64,000 nucleotides of DNA from Beroe ovata (taxonomy: Eukaryota; Ctenophora; Nuda; Beroida; Beroidae), in contig CAMPET010000303.1 in NCBI GenBank assembly GCA_946803715.1, forward strand, positions 16,680 through 80,679. Direction: 5' to 3'. The translations under genes and the position numbers were made by a program. Positions 10,730 to 23,300 of the stretch are shown in pieces (position 1 is the first letter of the stretch; the number at the start of each line of letters is the position of its first letter). Below the pieces are notes generated by a model. It ran no database searches and was not told the DNA's origin. It was given only the letters and a program-made list of their open reading frames with translations.

Positions 10730-13296
10730 TCTCTCACACACACATCAAGCGCTGTTTGTACAGTTCTCTTATTCTATTGTTGGATTCTATATCATGGTGT
10801 ACTCATCCATGGTTTAGTTGTTGAATGGCATTTTGAAAGAACACGTCACCTAGAAGTTAGATCAGCTCAATGCTCACAGTGAACAAAAGCTATGTTTGTA
10901 ATTATACTATTCAGTGTTACAGTTTGTTATTGAGATGCTTCATTAACCGATGAATCACGTCACTGCTGTTACATCAGACTGCGACGTGTTGCGTGATAAT
11001 TGCACTGATTAGCCACGTGAAAACATATTACTGCTGTATTATGCTAATACATACATAGGCATACTCACAGACAAACAGACAGACACAGACAAACATGGAG
11101 ACACAGTCACACACAAACATACTCACACACACACACACACACAAACTGCAATTAACCGATTGTCTGTGATTGTCTGCGATTGTCGTTGCACAGTGTTTAT
11201 ACTGTTTACTGTTTAGCGTATACTTTCCTTTGTATTGTTTGTGTACGAATTTTCCAAGCCATGATTGTTTGTTTGTTCGTGTTTGTTTGTTTTTACAATG
11301 TATACAATCATAGGGACTCCTGTTAATTCCACATTTGTTATTGATATAAGAAGAGACCGCGACACCCGTTAAAATCGTACAAATTGGATGAGAATATGTA
11401 ATTGGATGAGCCTGGGCTGAATTCTCTAATTAACGGAACACCTGAATTAATTACGCCATAATTGATTCACACATTGCACTCAAATAACCTGTGGCACTTT
11501 ACAGTGACCAAATCTAATCACGACACTTAACTTTTCTAATCAGCTATCTACTCTTTCTTGTTTTATCATTATTTTATCGTGTGTCTCAACGTGTGTCATG
11601 AAATTGTCACGCTCCAATGCCTCTCTCCTCCCTCCCTGTCCCCCAATCAATGCAGACTCCCTTAACTCAGGGTAGTCTGTATGTGGACTTCCTTTCGTCT
11701 CCCCTCTCCGTTGCAAATAAAAGTGTCTTGCAAATAAAAGTGTCTTGTTTCACGTTAACAGGATTAAAATTCTTAACGAACACTGACTCATCATTTAATT
11801 CCATTACCGTTCCGTTACATTATGTGCGTCGTGAGTGTGTGTGCGTGTGTGTGTCTAATGTCTATATGGCGTGTGTGTGTGACTGTGAGTGTCTGTATGT
11901 GTGCGTGTGTGCGTGTGTGTTTGTGTGTCTGCATGTGACTGTGCGCGTGAGTTTTTTGCACAATTATAAACACGGAATATATTAGCGAGCTACTATTTGC
12001 TATTGGTAAAACTCAACCTTATGAAAGTGGTGGTTTTGCTTTGTTCATTTGTAGTTTGTACATACAAGCGCACGCACAGACACGCACAGACACACTCACT
12101 CACTCACTCACTCACTCACACACACAAATGGACCTGTTTGAAGAGAGCTCATGTATAATTATACGTGTATACTACTGGCTTATCGCCAGATTTGACTTGC
12201 TCCGATTGTCTTTGAGTTTCTGGGTACCGTTTTACTACCACTGAGAATGTCAAATTGGATGACGAATCTCACTAGAAATGTCAATCTTGATGACTATGGA
12301 ATATATGGACTAAGTTATGCTAAGGAGTATTCTCGTGGTAGTAGATTCCCACACGAACATTCAGTAAATTCTCCACTACACGATGTTCTCGAAAATATGC
12401 ATGCGAAGTACTAAAACACACACTCACACATAGACACACAAACACGCAGACATAGATACACACTATACACACGCATTATACACACGCATTATACACACGC
12501 ATACACAATACACATACGCATGCACATACGCATACACATACGCATACACACACAGACACAGACAGACTACAGACTGCAGACACACAGACAGACACACACA
12601 GACGCGAGTATTGTACTGTTGGACACGTGTTTCTCAGAGCACTTAAACACTGGCACACACACACACACAGATGACACCTGATCTCCCATATTTTCCCCCA
12701 GCTGCTCAATGTCCATTACTCTACTCTTTTGTGTTAACATCTGTTATACCCACCACTAAAACACAATGAGCATCATGAATTATTGTTCGCACTTCCTCTT
12801 TCGACTTGCGATAATTCTTTTAACTTTAATTTCCACTTGTTATTTCCTGCGACTGATTGCTTCTCGTGGCAAAGTACAATTCGTATATCCACTCTATATA
12901 ACTTGTATAATAGCTTGTATACAATGTACTGGCTGACATGTGCGGTATACATTTCTGCATTTTTTATTGCTCTTGTTAACATGTTTTCGCGCTTCTCTTG
13001 ACACTTTGTTCCCGTGTGTGTGTTCTTGTCCTTTGTCTTTGTTGCCATTTGTTCACTCGGCACGAGAGTTTACCCACGCAAATGTTAGTTCCGACGTGTA
13101 TTCAGTGCCTATGCGTTTTAGAATGTGCATCAGTTAGCGACTTTCAGTTTCGACGTGCGTTCAGCGTGCGATTCAGTAGGCGTTTAAGTGTGCGTTTCCG
13201 AATTCCATATGCGATAATTCGATTTCCCTATTCGTCCTCCCATCATCTCTCTATGATAATCCATCTAACCCCCCCTCTCCTACTACCATAGCTCTG

Positions 13297-16200
13297 ATGA
13301 GTGTGACATGTACAGTCTCTAGACCATCACCCCTTCACCTCCCATCCTCATCCACAGACCTCCTCCCCTCCTCGCTCCACCCCTCCGCCTCTTCCACCCT
13401 CCTCCCCCGCCCTCCTACACTTCACTCCAGTGATTGCAGTGACTGTAGCATCTGTGAGGAGCTAGCTGATGACACCACTGACACCACCACTCCCACAAAT
13501 GATGGAGATAAGCAGATAGCTGACAAAAAAACGAGGAAAGAAGAGGATGAAGAAGAGGAAAAACAGACGAATCAGCGGATATCAAACGTCGCGTTTCTCG
13601 CTCAGACCCTCTTCTCGCCGATGTTCGGGAGGAAAGGAGGAAACAAGGTGGATCCCGGTGAGGGAATGCCCGAGAGGAGCTCGTTTCAGAGTCCTCTCGT
13701 GAAGAGATCGGAAAAAGCAGCTGTCATCAACAAGAGTGCAAGTGAAAACACGATATCGCATGGCGGTGTTCACTTTGAGACAACTAAAGGATTGCCAGGG
13801 GGTGATACGTCCTGTTTCTCGCCAAGTAAAGAGAAGAAAGTATCCCGGTGGAGGCTGAAGATGAAATCAGGGTCAAGCGAGGACCGGGTGGATAAGCAAA
13901 GCGAATCAGGGTCATTTTCCTCGGCGGATAGCAAGAATTACAACGGTCGAACTAACGGGAAGCGGAAAAAGCCGGGGAAAAAGTCACATACTCGAGGGAG
14001 CAGTTTCGATTACCGGCTCATCAAGGATATTTTCAAGATGTCGCTCCCCCGTTCCCTTTCCGCGGGGGATATTGGGAAAAAGTACAACTCCTCAATCCCT
14101 GAGGATATCGAGGAGAGTGTCAAGGAGAAACCTGTGCTCGACAAGAGCTCCGGGTCGAAAACACTGCCTAGGAAATTGTTTCCGAGCAAGAGCTCGCGGC
14201 AGTTGAGCGAGGCGTGCGTGAAGTCGGCGGAGAAGTTGGACAATGAGGGAGGGGAGGAGGTTGTGAAGCCGACGGGGAAGTTAAAAGAAGAAGGGGAAGA
14301 TGAAGTGGTGTCAAGTGAAGAGAATGTTGTGGAAAATGGGCACGTGGTCAAGGAGAGGGAGGAGAGTTTGAGTTTACAGGTAATTGTAGTCTTGAGTGGG
14401 ATAGTCAAGACTTGAGTCCGGGAATTGATTGTGAAATGTGAGGCAGTGAATCCGGATCAGTGCTCACAATATCTGATACAAGTCCTTGACACCTCTCACA
14501 CCTCTGCCAACTCTGACACTTCACCACCCACAGAGCACGACTGACACCTCAGTATTCCCCTCATTCTATCCCCTCTCACTGACACCCCTGCCTCCTCCTA
14601 ACACCCTCCCCATCTCCCAGGGCTCAGGACTGGTCGGACTGAAGAACCTGGGGAACACGTGTTTTATGAACAGTATAATCCAGTGTCTGTCCCATTCTCG
14701 TCCGGTAAGAGAGTACTTCCTCAGTCACAAGTACAAGAATGAACTGAGCAGTGGCAGCAAAATGCAGGGACGACTAGCTGAAGGTAAACTGGGATGAAGA
14801 ACGGTAGAGAGTGGTATATGAGTGGTGATCATCATCATCACTTGTTTACTCTTACCACTCTCTGTCGCGATTCTAGGTTATTTCTACATAAAGTTTTATC
14901 GTCACACTGCCCAGTTACCATGGTAACACATCCCCTCTCTCTCTGCCCCAGAGTTTGCCAGTCTCCTCTCTGACATGTGGTCGGGTCGCAGTGATGTTGT
15001 GTCACCCAACAAGTTCAAATCTGCTGTCGCAAAGTCAGCTCCCCGATTCGTCGGATACAGGTGAGAGTTGACATAGGCGGGGTTTCCTTGGTTCGTAAGA
15101 GCTGTTAAACCAGTTTTGAGAGCTGTGGGGTCGCATATAATCCATTGTTTAGTCTCAGTAGACGATACGGAGTTTTCCTAGTGTTACCCTTGTAGCATTG
15201 CTGCACTGATCTCAGCAAATATTGGAATACTCCATTCATTGATAGTTATAGTGCTGATTGCGGTTGTTGTCCATCGCCAATACTTATCGACAGTCAGCAC
15301 ACACACAGACACAGCCACGTGCTTGTCAGATGCCTGTATTTATATTCTGTAATCATGCAACTACTACAGCGATATCTCCTTGCCAAGATACTATAGACCA
15401 CGATATATATGACTATTGTAGAAAGCAAGATATACACAGATAATGATATAGTATCTTGTTTGCTATCATTGTGCTCAGATATAGGATGAATGTGTAGCAT
15501 CACTGTGTTATGGAGTCACTGAGTTTGCGATGAGAACGTGTGTGTTTGTGTGTGTGTATGGACGTGTGTGTGTGTGTTTGTACGCTTGCTGTATCAGGGG
15601 AAACAATCTTTGTGTAAGAGAAATGTAAAACAATGTGCGTGGCTATTTATATCACACAATGCACAACATCGAGCTATCATAGTATGGCTGAATTTGGAGC
15701 CAGTATAGTCGCGGGAGTTTGCATTATGAAGGAGTCTGGTCAACCAGAATTCGTATTATGAGGACTACCTGTACTTATAGGACATATTATAAAGGAGTAA
15801 ATCCAGGGGACACGTTTAAATCGGTTTAAATCGAGGTAGTCACCATTGAACACAGAGCTTGCCGACTGCCGTTTGATGATTCACATCGAATATTGAGTAA
15901 TGAGTACCTATTGAACCTGCTAGTTTTATTTGTATTCGTGTAGGTGAGTAGCTGTTTGTTTGTTGCTGTGTATGCTCTGTGTTTGTGCGAAGATAGGTCT
16001 CATGTCTCAACAATGCTAAGGTGGCATACGCCATACAATGCCACCCTTCCACTTACAAACACACACGCACACATGCACACGCACACATACACCCACATAC
16101 ACCCACACAGATGGTACATTAGGTAAATGACAAGCCACCGCGCATCCAATGTCCATGTGCCACTCATATATATACATGGCATTTATTGGAATATCCTATG

Positions 16201-19200
16201 GGAAAAGTAGTCATATATTTCAAATACTTTGTAGATAGGATGAAATAAAGTTCATAATTGCTGATGTACTTGACCGAATAGACCAACTTTATCAGTCATC
16301 ACAAATGACCCAATTTTACCATCATCAGTCACGCTCCCAATATATTTCAGTCAGCAAGACTCGCACGAGTTTCTGCGGTTCTTCATGGAGGGTCTACACG
16401 AGGACCTGAACAGGGGAAAGAAGGGGAAGAGAAAAATAGAGGACCCTCCTCCTGGGCTATCGTAAGTGTCTTTGAAATATGTCTTTTCTATGTCCTGTGT
16501 CTTTTCTATATCCTTCGCACTTCCGTCTTTTCGTTCGTGACTGTCTTGTCTATGTCTCTCCGGACACACGAACGCACACATTCACACACACAAACATAAA
16601 CACACACACACACACTCACACACACACACGTACACAGACACATAAACACGCACACACAAACACACTAATCATACAACTACTACCATTGNATGTCGACAAT
16701 TAATAACCGGCGCAGAAAAACAATGTTTTTAGAAAGTGTTGATTACTTTGGCTAATTATAAATTCCATAATTAGCATAAGTTGGAATGTCTCTAACCTGG
16801 TAAATTTTTTTGGAATGAATTCTCTTTACAGAAAGGTTTCGGGTTCAAGTTTGGGTCAATCCAATTTTCCAATAATCAGTACATGGTCATGTAAATTTTG
16901 TGTGTCAATGTGTGTCAATGTTTGTGTGTACGTCTGTCCCTGGAACCTTTCAAAAAATACCAGAAATTCTTCTTGGTATTCCTGGAACTGATATTTCGAA
17001 AATGTATCGTACAGATATACACAATGTCATGTCAGAAAACGCGTATCTCTATTTTCTTTATGGATGTTCTTGTCAAAGTTCGAGTTACTAATTGGTGGCG
17101 AATAGAAAGTCAATTAGAGCTTGTCTACTGCGTGCAATTAGCTGCGATTGCATATTATTCGTGATGAGAATTCTGAGATTATTATATGCGATTCAAATCA
17201 TTACTTTCGTGCAGATTCGTTGCTTAGATACACAGACACAGACACACGGACACACACAGACACAGACACAGATACACACACACACACCCACAGACACACT
17301 CACAGACACACACACACANCACACACAGACACAGACACAGATACACACACACACACCCACAGACACACTCACAGACACACACACACATGCACACACACTC
17401 ACAGACAAACACACACACACACACGAACACACACACACACACACACATTGTACCTGTCATCCACGTGTCTCATAACATGTGTTTTATTACCCGTGACCGG
17501 TAACGGATTGGTATTTTCTCATTATGGGGCTGATGTGTGTGTAATGTAGAAGTGTATGGGAGAGGGGAAGGGATAGGGGTTGTCAAAGACTTTGCCATCT
17601 GTCATAAAAAGTTCGTGGTACATGCCATCAATTTCATTTTGCCAAAAATTGATTTTAATAAAGCAGAGATATAATTCAGTTCAATCGTACTGTGCTAGGT
17701 ACAAAATAATATGCATATTTAGACTTTGTTAGAATACTCACATGTATGTCTAAATCCCGAAATTTAGATTTCATATAGAAGTCCACATCACATCATTTTC
17801 ATCTCATTTCATCATGTTATGTACCAGTATGTGAGCAGAATACTGTTACTTTAGGTCGCAATTTGGTGTTGTGTGATGGCTCTCAGTATTCTGTTACAGT
17901 GATATTAAACATGTCCATTGCTCGTAAGATTTTAACAAAATGCGGGCAACAACGTTTAAAATACCATCTGAGACTCACGTATATCACGGTATATAGATGG
18001 AGCATAACTGGTAATAGCATGGCCATCGATTTCACTGTGAAATGTGTGCGGAACGCGCCGCGACAATTCACTTTTTTCATGGATCCTTTTCCGCTCGTTA
18101 CCTGGTTACTATTTGAAGAACGCGCGTGCGCGCGCCGCGCAACTCTAGCGAATTTCGCGCCCTACAAAAAACTCCCCGATACCTTCATTCATTGTTGCCC
18201 ACAATAACTCACTCAAACCTCAGAGACGTGGAACTGGCTGAACACCGGTGGAAAGGATACACTGCGTACGACAACAGTTCAATAGTCGATATATTCGTGG
18301 GTCTACTGAAGAGCACGTTAACGTGTAGCGTTTGTGACCACAAATCAGTGACATTTGACCCGTTTTGGGACCTTTCCTTACCCTTGCCAAGATCTAGAGG
18401 CTCCAGACTCAATCTACAGTCTTGCTTCAGCGAGTTTACACAGGTTTGTGATGGCCTATCATTCGCTTTACAATGATTGCTGGCTATTTTTAACCACACT
18501 TAAACGAGCAATTACATGTGTATTCTTTTAAAAATGAAGCTCAAGAACAGCTCACTGGTCTATCTCCCCTCTAAAACCGCCACCAGTATTTTCATCCGAC
18601 TTTTTCACAGGAAGAGATTCTAGACGGAGACGAGAAGCCGACGTGTGAGAATTGTAAAAAACGACAGAAATGTACCAAGCAGTTCTCCATAGAACGGTAG
18701 GAGGTCTTAGTTTAAGGCATCTTTTCATCCTCTTTCCGGCACACTCACTCATTCACTCACTAATTCACTCACTCATTCACTCGCTCATTCACTCACTCAA
18801 ACACTCACTCATTCACTCACTCATTCACTCACTCACTCACTCACTCATTTACTCACTCACTCACTCACTCATTCCATCTTTCCCTCGTACACTCTTTCTT
18901 CCAGGTTTCCACCAATCCTAGTCCTGCATCTGAAACGCTTCTCCGAGGTTCGATACCGAACTAAACTTTCGACAAAGGTGGATTTTCCCGTGGAAAATCT
19001 AGATCTTTCAGACTTCTGCTCTCACACACGCAGTAAGTAGAGTTTCCGATATGAGGGAGTTTTCCATCACGAAAATGACGGATTTCCTCCTCGCTTAATT
19101 CCCTCCGATCCCCCTGCAAGCTATCAAGTTCTCATCTCTACCCCCTCCCCCTCAGCCCAAGCACCCCAGTACGATTTGGTTGGGGTATCTAATCACAGTG

Positions 19201-19500
19201 GGAACACGTTTAGTGGGCACTACATCGCTTACTGTAAAGTGGGTGCACGGTGGCACAGATTCTCCGATTCCTCGTGAGTTTTGCCAAAAAATTGAAATTC
19301 TTGAAAAATTGTGTGCAAAAAAGTTGTCAAAATAAGATTTCCTCTCTGCCAATCTGTTCTCTTTGCTCTCTACACTCTCCAGTTCTGTACAAATGATCAG
19401 TGATAAAATTCCCCCTTCTATTTCCAGAGTATCTGGACTCTCGAGAAACGACATTGTTTCCTCGGAAGCGTACGTCCTATTCTATGAACGCAAAAGATAA
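13297..19500 (+). CDS. USP2/USP21-type ubiquitin-specific protease
   Basis: Removes ubiquitin from substrates as a cysteine protease. Exons: 13297 (or from an acceptor at 13290)-14379, 14534-14783, 14952-15060, 16351-16461, 18224-18443, 18611-18696, 18905-19032, 19156-19273, 19428-19500; all GT-AG, all phases match. From the ATG at 13297 the product is 725 residues. Residues 1-360 are low-complexity and Ser/Lys/Glu-rich. The USP fold then follows: [12 protein letters not shown] with catalytic Cys at about 404 (codon 14660-14662), the [18 protein letters not shown] block, [25 protein letters not shown], two zinc-binding CxxC pairs (CSVC and CENC), [26 protein letters not shown] with catalytic His at about 684, and SDSSV with the acidic third residue, ending VLFYERKR. 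All catalytic residues are present, so it should be active. Closest to the USP2/USP21 group by memory; I cannot separate the two. Confidence 0.93.
16570..16660. repeat. (CA)n microsatellite in a USP intron
   Basis: Interrupted CA repeat just downstream of the exon ending at 16461. A single-N join lies shortly after, at about 16689. Confidence 0.85.
17230..17450. repeat. Compound CA/CAGA microsatellite duplicated across a single-N join
   Basis: The block at about 17257-17318 is repeated almost exactly at 17320-17385, directly after the N at 17319. This pattern suggests two overlapping contig ends that were abutted instead of merged. It lies in the USP intron 16462-18223. Confidence 0.85.
18741..18875. 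repeat. CACT/CATT tetranucleotide repeat in a USP intron
   Basis: A long run of TCACTCACTCATTCAC-type units within the intron 18697-18904. Confidence 0.9.
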
Positions 19501-20324
19501 ACTATAGATCACCCTACACACACAAAGTTGGAGCACAATTCACATTGGATGTGAATACGATGAAATCGTACTGGATGTCTTCCTGTACAATGCCAAAATC
19601 TCAGGCATGAGCCAAGAATGATCGCACATACACATACACCTGGAATGCAACTCTGTTATTCTGACAGTAATTCCCGCAGTTCTTACTATACCCCGCATGT
19701 TATTTTGTCATCATGTGTACAAAGAGCTCCTTCCGTTGTTGATATGGTTCTGATCAAGATTTGGGGACATTGTATTCAAAAATCATCAGCAATATTATCA
19801 AAATAGGCAACAAAATGGTTTTTCTTACTCTTACGAAAAGGTTTTCCAAGATTTGAGTGAAAATGTATCCGAGTTTATTCAATCTGAGAGAGTTTGATTA
19901 TTAATACAAAATCTTCTGTACAAAAATAGGTTATTTTAGGTTTATTGTGTGTGTGTTACGCAGTGAAAAACTGTAAATCATCACACTCTTTTTGTATTTC
20001 AGATAGCGGCCTACCATTCGTTTTCCCACGATTCTTTCTTGAATGTTAAGATACAGATTTAGTATGAGAAATTGTGTGAAAGATTTTATGTTGATTATAA
20101 GAAAATATGACAATTTGAGATCTGTTATATCAGAGTGTTTGACTTGTTGCGAAATGTCTGGAATGAAAAAAGGCACATTTTGAATTGAGAATGCGAACTC
20201 ATTCCATCACAAATTCACCATCTAGTTCACACATTCATTCAACTCCTCGTCTCATTCTACGATGCAAACTGCTGCCGTCCAATGTCCTCACACATCGCAC
20301 ACTGTGAAGAGCAATCATATATCC
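19501..20324. other. Convergent intergenic region between USP and homeobox gene
   Basis: About 820 bp between the USP stop and the homeobox stop on the opposite strand, so it should hold two 3' UTRs. AT-rich. The short ORFs at 19618-19806 and 19931-20176 show no protein character. Confidence 0.5.
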
Positions 20325-23300
20325 TCAAATCCCTGTCTTTTTACACTTGGCTCGCCTATTTTGAAACCAAACCTGAGGGAAGTCATCGTTTATGTCGTGA
20401 AAAATCATCAATTAGCAACAAATAACAACCCCGTTAACCCAAACCGCTGATATTCCATGTACAATCGATGTACAATGTACATTGTTCATCAAAACACTCA
20501 TGTGTGTAGGACGTACACGCGTGACCAAATCAAAATGTCACGTGACCCCGCGCGAAACTAGTTTAGCTGAAGAAAAGTAATCGCGCGCGACAAAAACGGC
20601 AATTTGCCACTGTGACCGAATACATTTTGTGTATAGCGTACACATTTCTTACATTCGATTCCTCGTTACGTTGTGTTTTTTGGTGTATGACTGCGTTGGG
20701 TATCGTTCATAATCATTTCCCCAAGGTAAGGCCTATGTCTCACGGCTAAGTTATGGGTCAATTGAATATCTCTCATCCTTTTTCTGATAACTTATTCCTT
20801 TTTTCATTCATTTTCCATCATATCGAATCATTTTAAGTTTTACTCTAGATCTATGTTCTACATCTCTATCAGTTTCTACTATACGCAAACAGTAAAACAG
20901 TTCGTACTCACCTGTACTTGTACTTGAGCTAGAGATAACGACTCTGCTAGTTTACACCGCTGTGCTGGGGTTAGATACGGGTGTTGTTGAAATGTCTCTT
21001 CCATTTTCACCAGCTGTTCACGTGTGAAGGACGTTCGTCTCTTTCTACATTTCATCACACCCCCTGAGTATTGTAATTAACTAATTAATTAATTAGTTAA
21101 TTACTGAGTATAGTAATTAACTAATAAATGACCAATTAGTGACCACCGTCCCACCACTCCCTTGGGATTTGTGACCTCCGCAAGCAAACATGACCCTTTC
21201 CCCTTTGAAACGTGTGACCGTCATACCATCCACTTCTATAATCGCGAGATGTTTTTTAGCGAGTGTTTCTTTGACCAATGTCCGTGCATTTCAATTTTCT
21301 CTGCTTTACGTAAGTCTTTTAACCACTTTCCGATTTCAGTAAATAGCATGACTATAGTCAATAGATTACCTAAGTCCTACATCATAGCTTTACCATGTTG
21401 TTATGCATCCATGAACTTTTTCATGGACTCCTTAATACACGTAAATACATTTGTAAATTCTCATACTAACAGGGGCTCTCACGAAAACGTATTTGCTTAC
21501 TTTTATCCTTTGACACGAGAATATGGATTCTAGGAACATTCAATTGCTGAATTTATCATCCCCACACTCCACAGACACACACACGACAAAAACTTAGAGA
21601 AAAAAAAACAGGAAGCCCAGATAAGCCCAAAATTCAATCGGGAATGGATTCAGCGCTCAAAAATACATGGGAATCCATGGTCTTTCCATAAAAAATCGAA
21701 AAATAAATTCATTCGAATTTTGGATCAAGGTCCCATATTATGTTCGAAATCACATGGTGAATAGGTCCCCAGGGAAGCAAGATAGAGCCAAAATTTGATG
21801 AGGAATCGATTCAGCGTCCAAAAATACGTAGGAATCGAAAGTATTTGCATGAAAATGGAAAAAAATTATTTCTTCGAATTTCTGATCGTAGAAATTGAAA
21901 CGAGTGACTCCACACTTTTATACTCCGATTTTGAGGGTCTCAAATGAGGACTTTGCTGGTCCTGGCGACACAATTTTTCCACCAAATCATCTCTCCTACT
22001 CTCGCACTACAAGTATCAACCCTTTTTGCGGTCATCTTAAGTTCATACTTGCCGTGAAATCACGCCCAAATGACGATTTCANGATGGGTGGAACAAGTGA
22101 CGGGATATCACTATTATAATTTCACATTATTATGGAGATAGGGAAGGATGGGGGACTGGGGATCCGGGTTTCAGCTAGTTCATCGAGAAACCGAGGAAAA
22201 TTCTACCTTCAATTGTTTGCTTGGAAGTTTAGGGCCAAAATATGATCGGGAATCGATTCAGCGTCCAAAAATACATAGGAATGCGTAGTCATTGCATGAA
22301 AATGAGACAAAAAATTTTTCTTCGATGCGAGCATTACATCGGTAAAATTGAAATGAGTGACTTCACACTTTTATACTCCGATTTCGAGGGTCTCAAATGA
22401 GGACTTTGATGGTCCTGGCGACACAATTTCTCCACCAAATCATCTCTCCTACTCTCACGCTACATGTATCAACCCTTTTTGCGGTCATCTTAAGCTCATA
22501 CTTGTCGTGAAACCACGCGCAAATGACGATTTCAAACCTGTGGGAAGCAAACTCAACAAAAACGCGAAAATCAATGGGACACACTTATACCAAAAACGAC
22601 CGAAATCAATTTTGCAGGGGGTCTGCCAGGAAGAGGTGTTCCTGGCCTACTTTTTGACGTAGAATTCAAATCCGGAGAAATTTTTGAGCCATCTCATCGG
22701 GAAATCGAGGAAACTTCAAATTTCTTTTTAGGTGTGAGGTTAGAAGTCACGCGACGAACAGCTCCTCAGGGGAGCAAGATAGGGCCAAAATATTATCGGG
22801 AATCGATTCAGCGTCAAAAAATACATGGGAATACGTAGTATTTGCATGAAAATGAGACAAAAAATTTTCTTCAATCTGAGCATCGGTAAAATTGAAACGA
22901 GTGACTCCACACTTTTATACTCCGATTTCGAGGGTCTCAAATGAAGACTTTACTGGTCCTGACTTGACAATTTTTCCACCAAATCATATCACCTACTCTC
23001 ACGCTGCAAGTATCAAGCCTTTTTGCGGTCATCTTAAGTTCATACTTGCCGTGAAACCACGCGCAAATGACGATTTCAAACCTGTGGGAAGCAAACACAA
23101 CAAAAACGCGAAAATCAATGGGACACACTTATACCAAAAACGACCAAAATCAATTTTGTAGGGGGTTTGCCAGGAAGAGGTGTTCCTGGCCTACTTTTTG
23201 ACGTAGAATTCAAATCCGGAGGAATTTTTGAGCCATCTCATCGGGAAATCGAGGAAAATTCTAATTTCTTATTAGTGTGAGGTTAGAAGTCACGCGACGA

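Larger units (their letters stand above)
8310..13290 (+). other. Long intron or alternative-promoter region of the USP gene, microsatellite-rich
   Basis: About 5 kb without a convincing exon. It contains many (CA)n/(TG)n tracts (8489-8526, 9170-9240, 9420-9470, 11110-11145, 11830-11950, 12420-12600), a 6-N gap at 10685-10690 in a CA run, and the CCAAT/E-box cluster at 8634-8713. The plus and minus ORFs here are reading frames through these repeats. Confidence 0.55.

Noticed and set aside
17092-17549. ORFs rich in Thr/His or Cys/Val through CA repeats (also at 8464, 10504, 36219, 39672)
   Set aside because: Pure microsatellite translations.
21162-21533. 123-residue plus-strand ORF
   Set aside because: No recognisable domain, lies in an intron of the homeobox gene, and has no supporting splice or promoter context.
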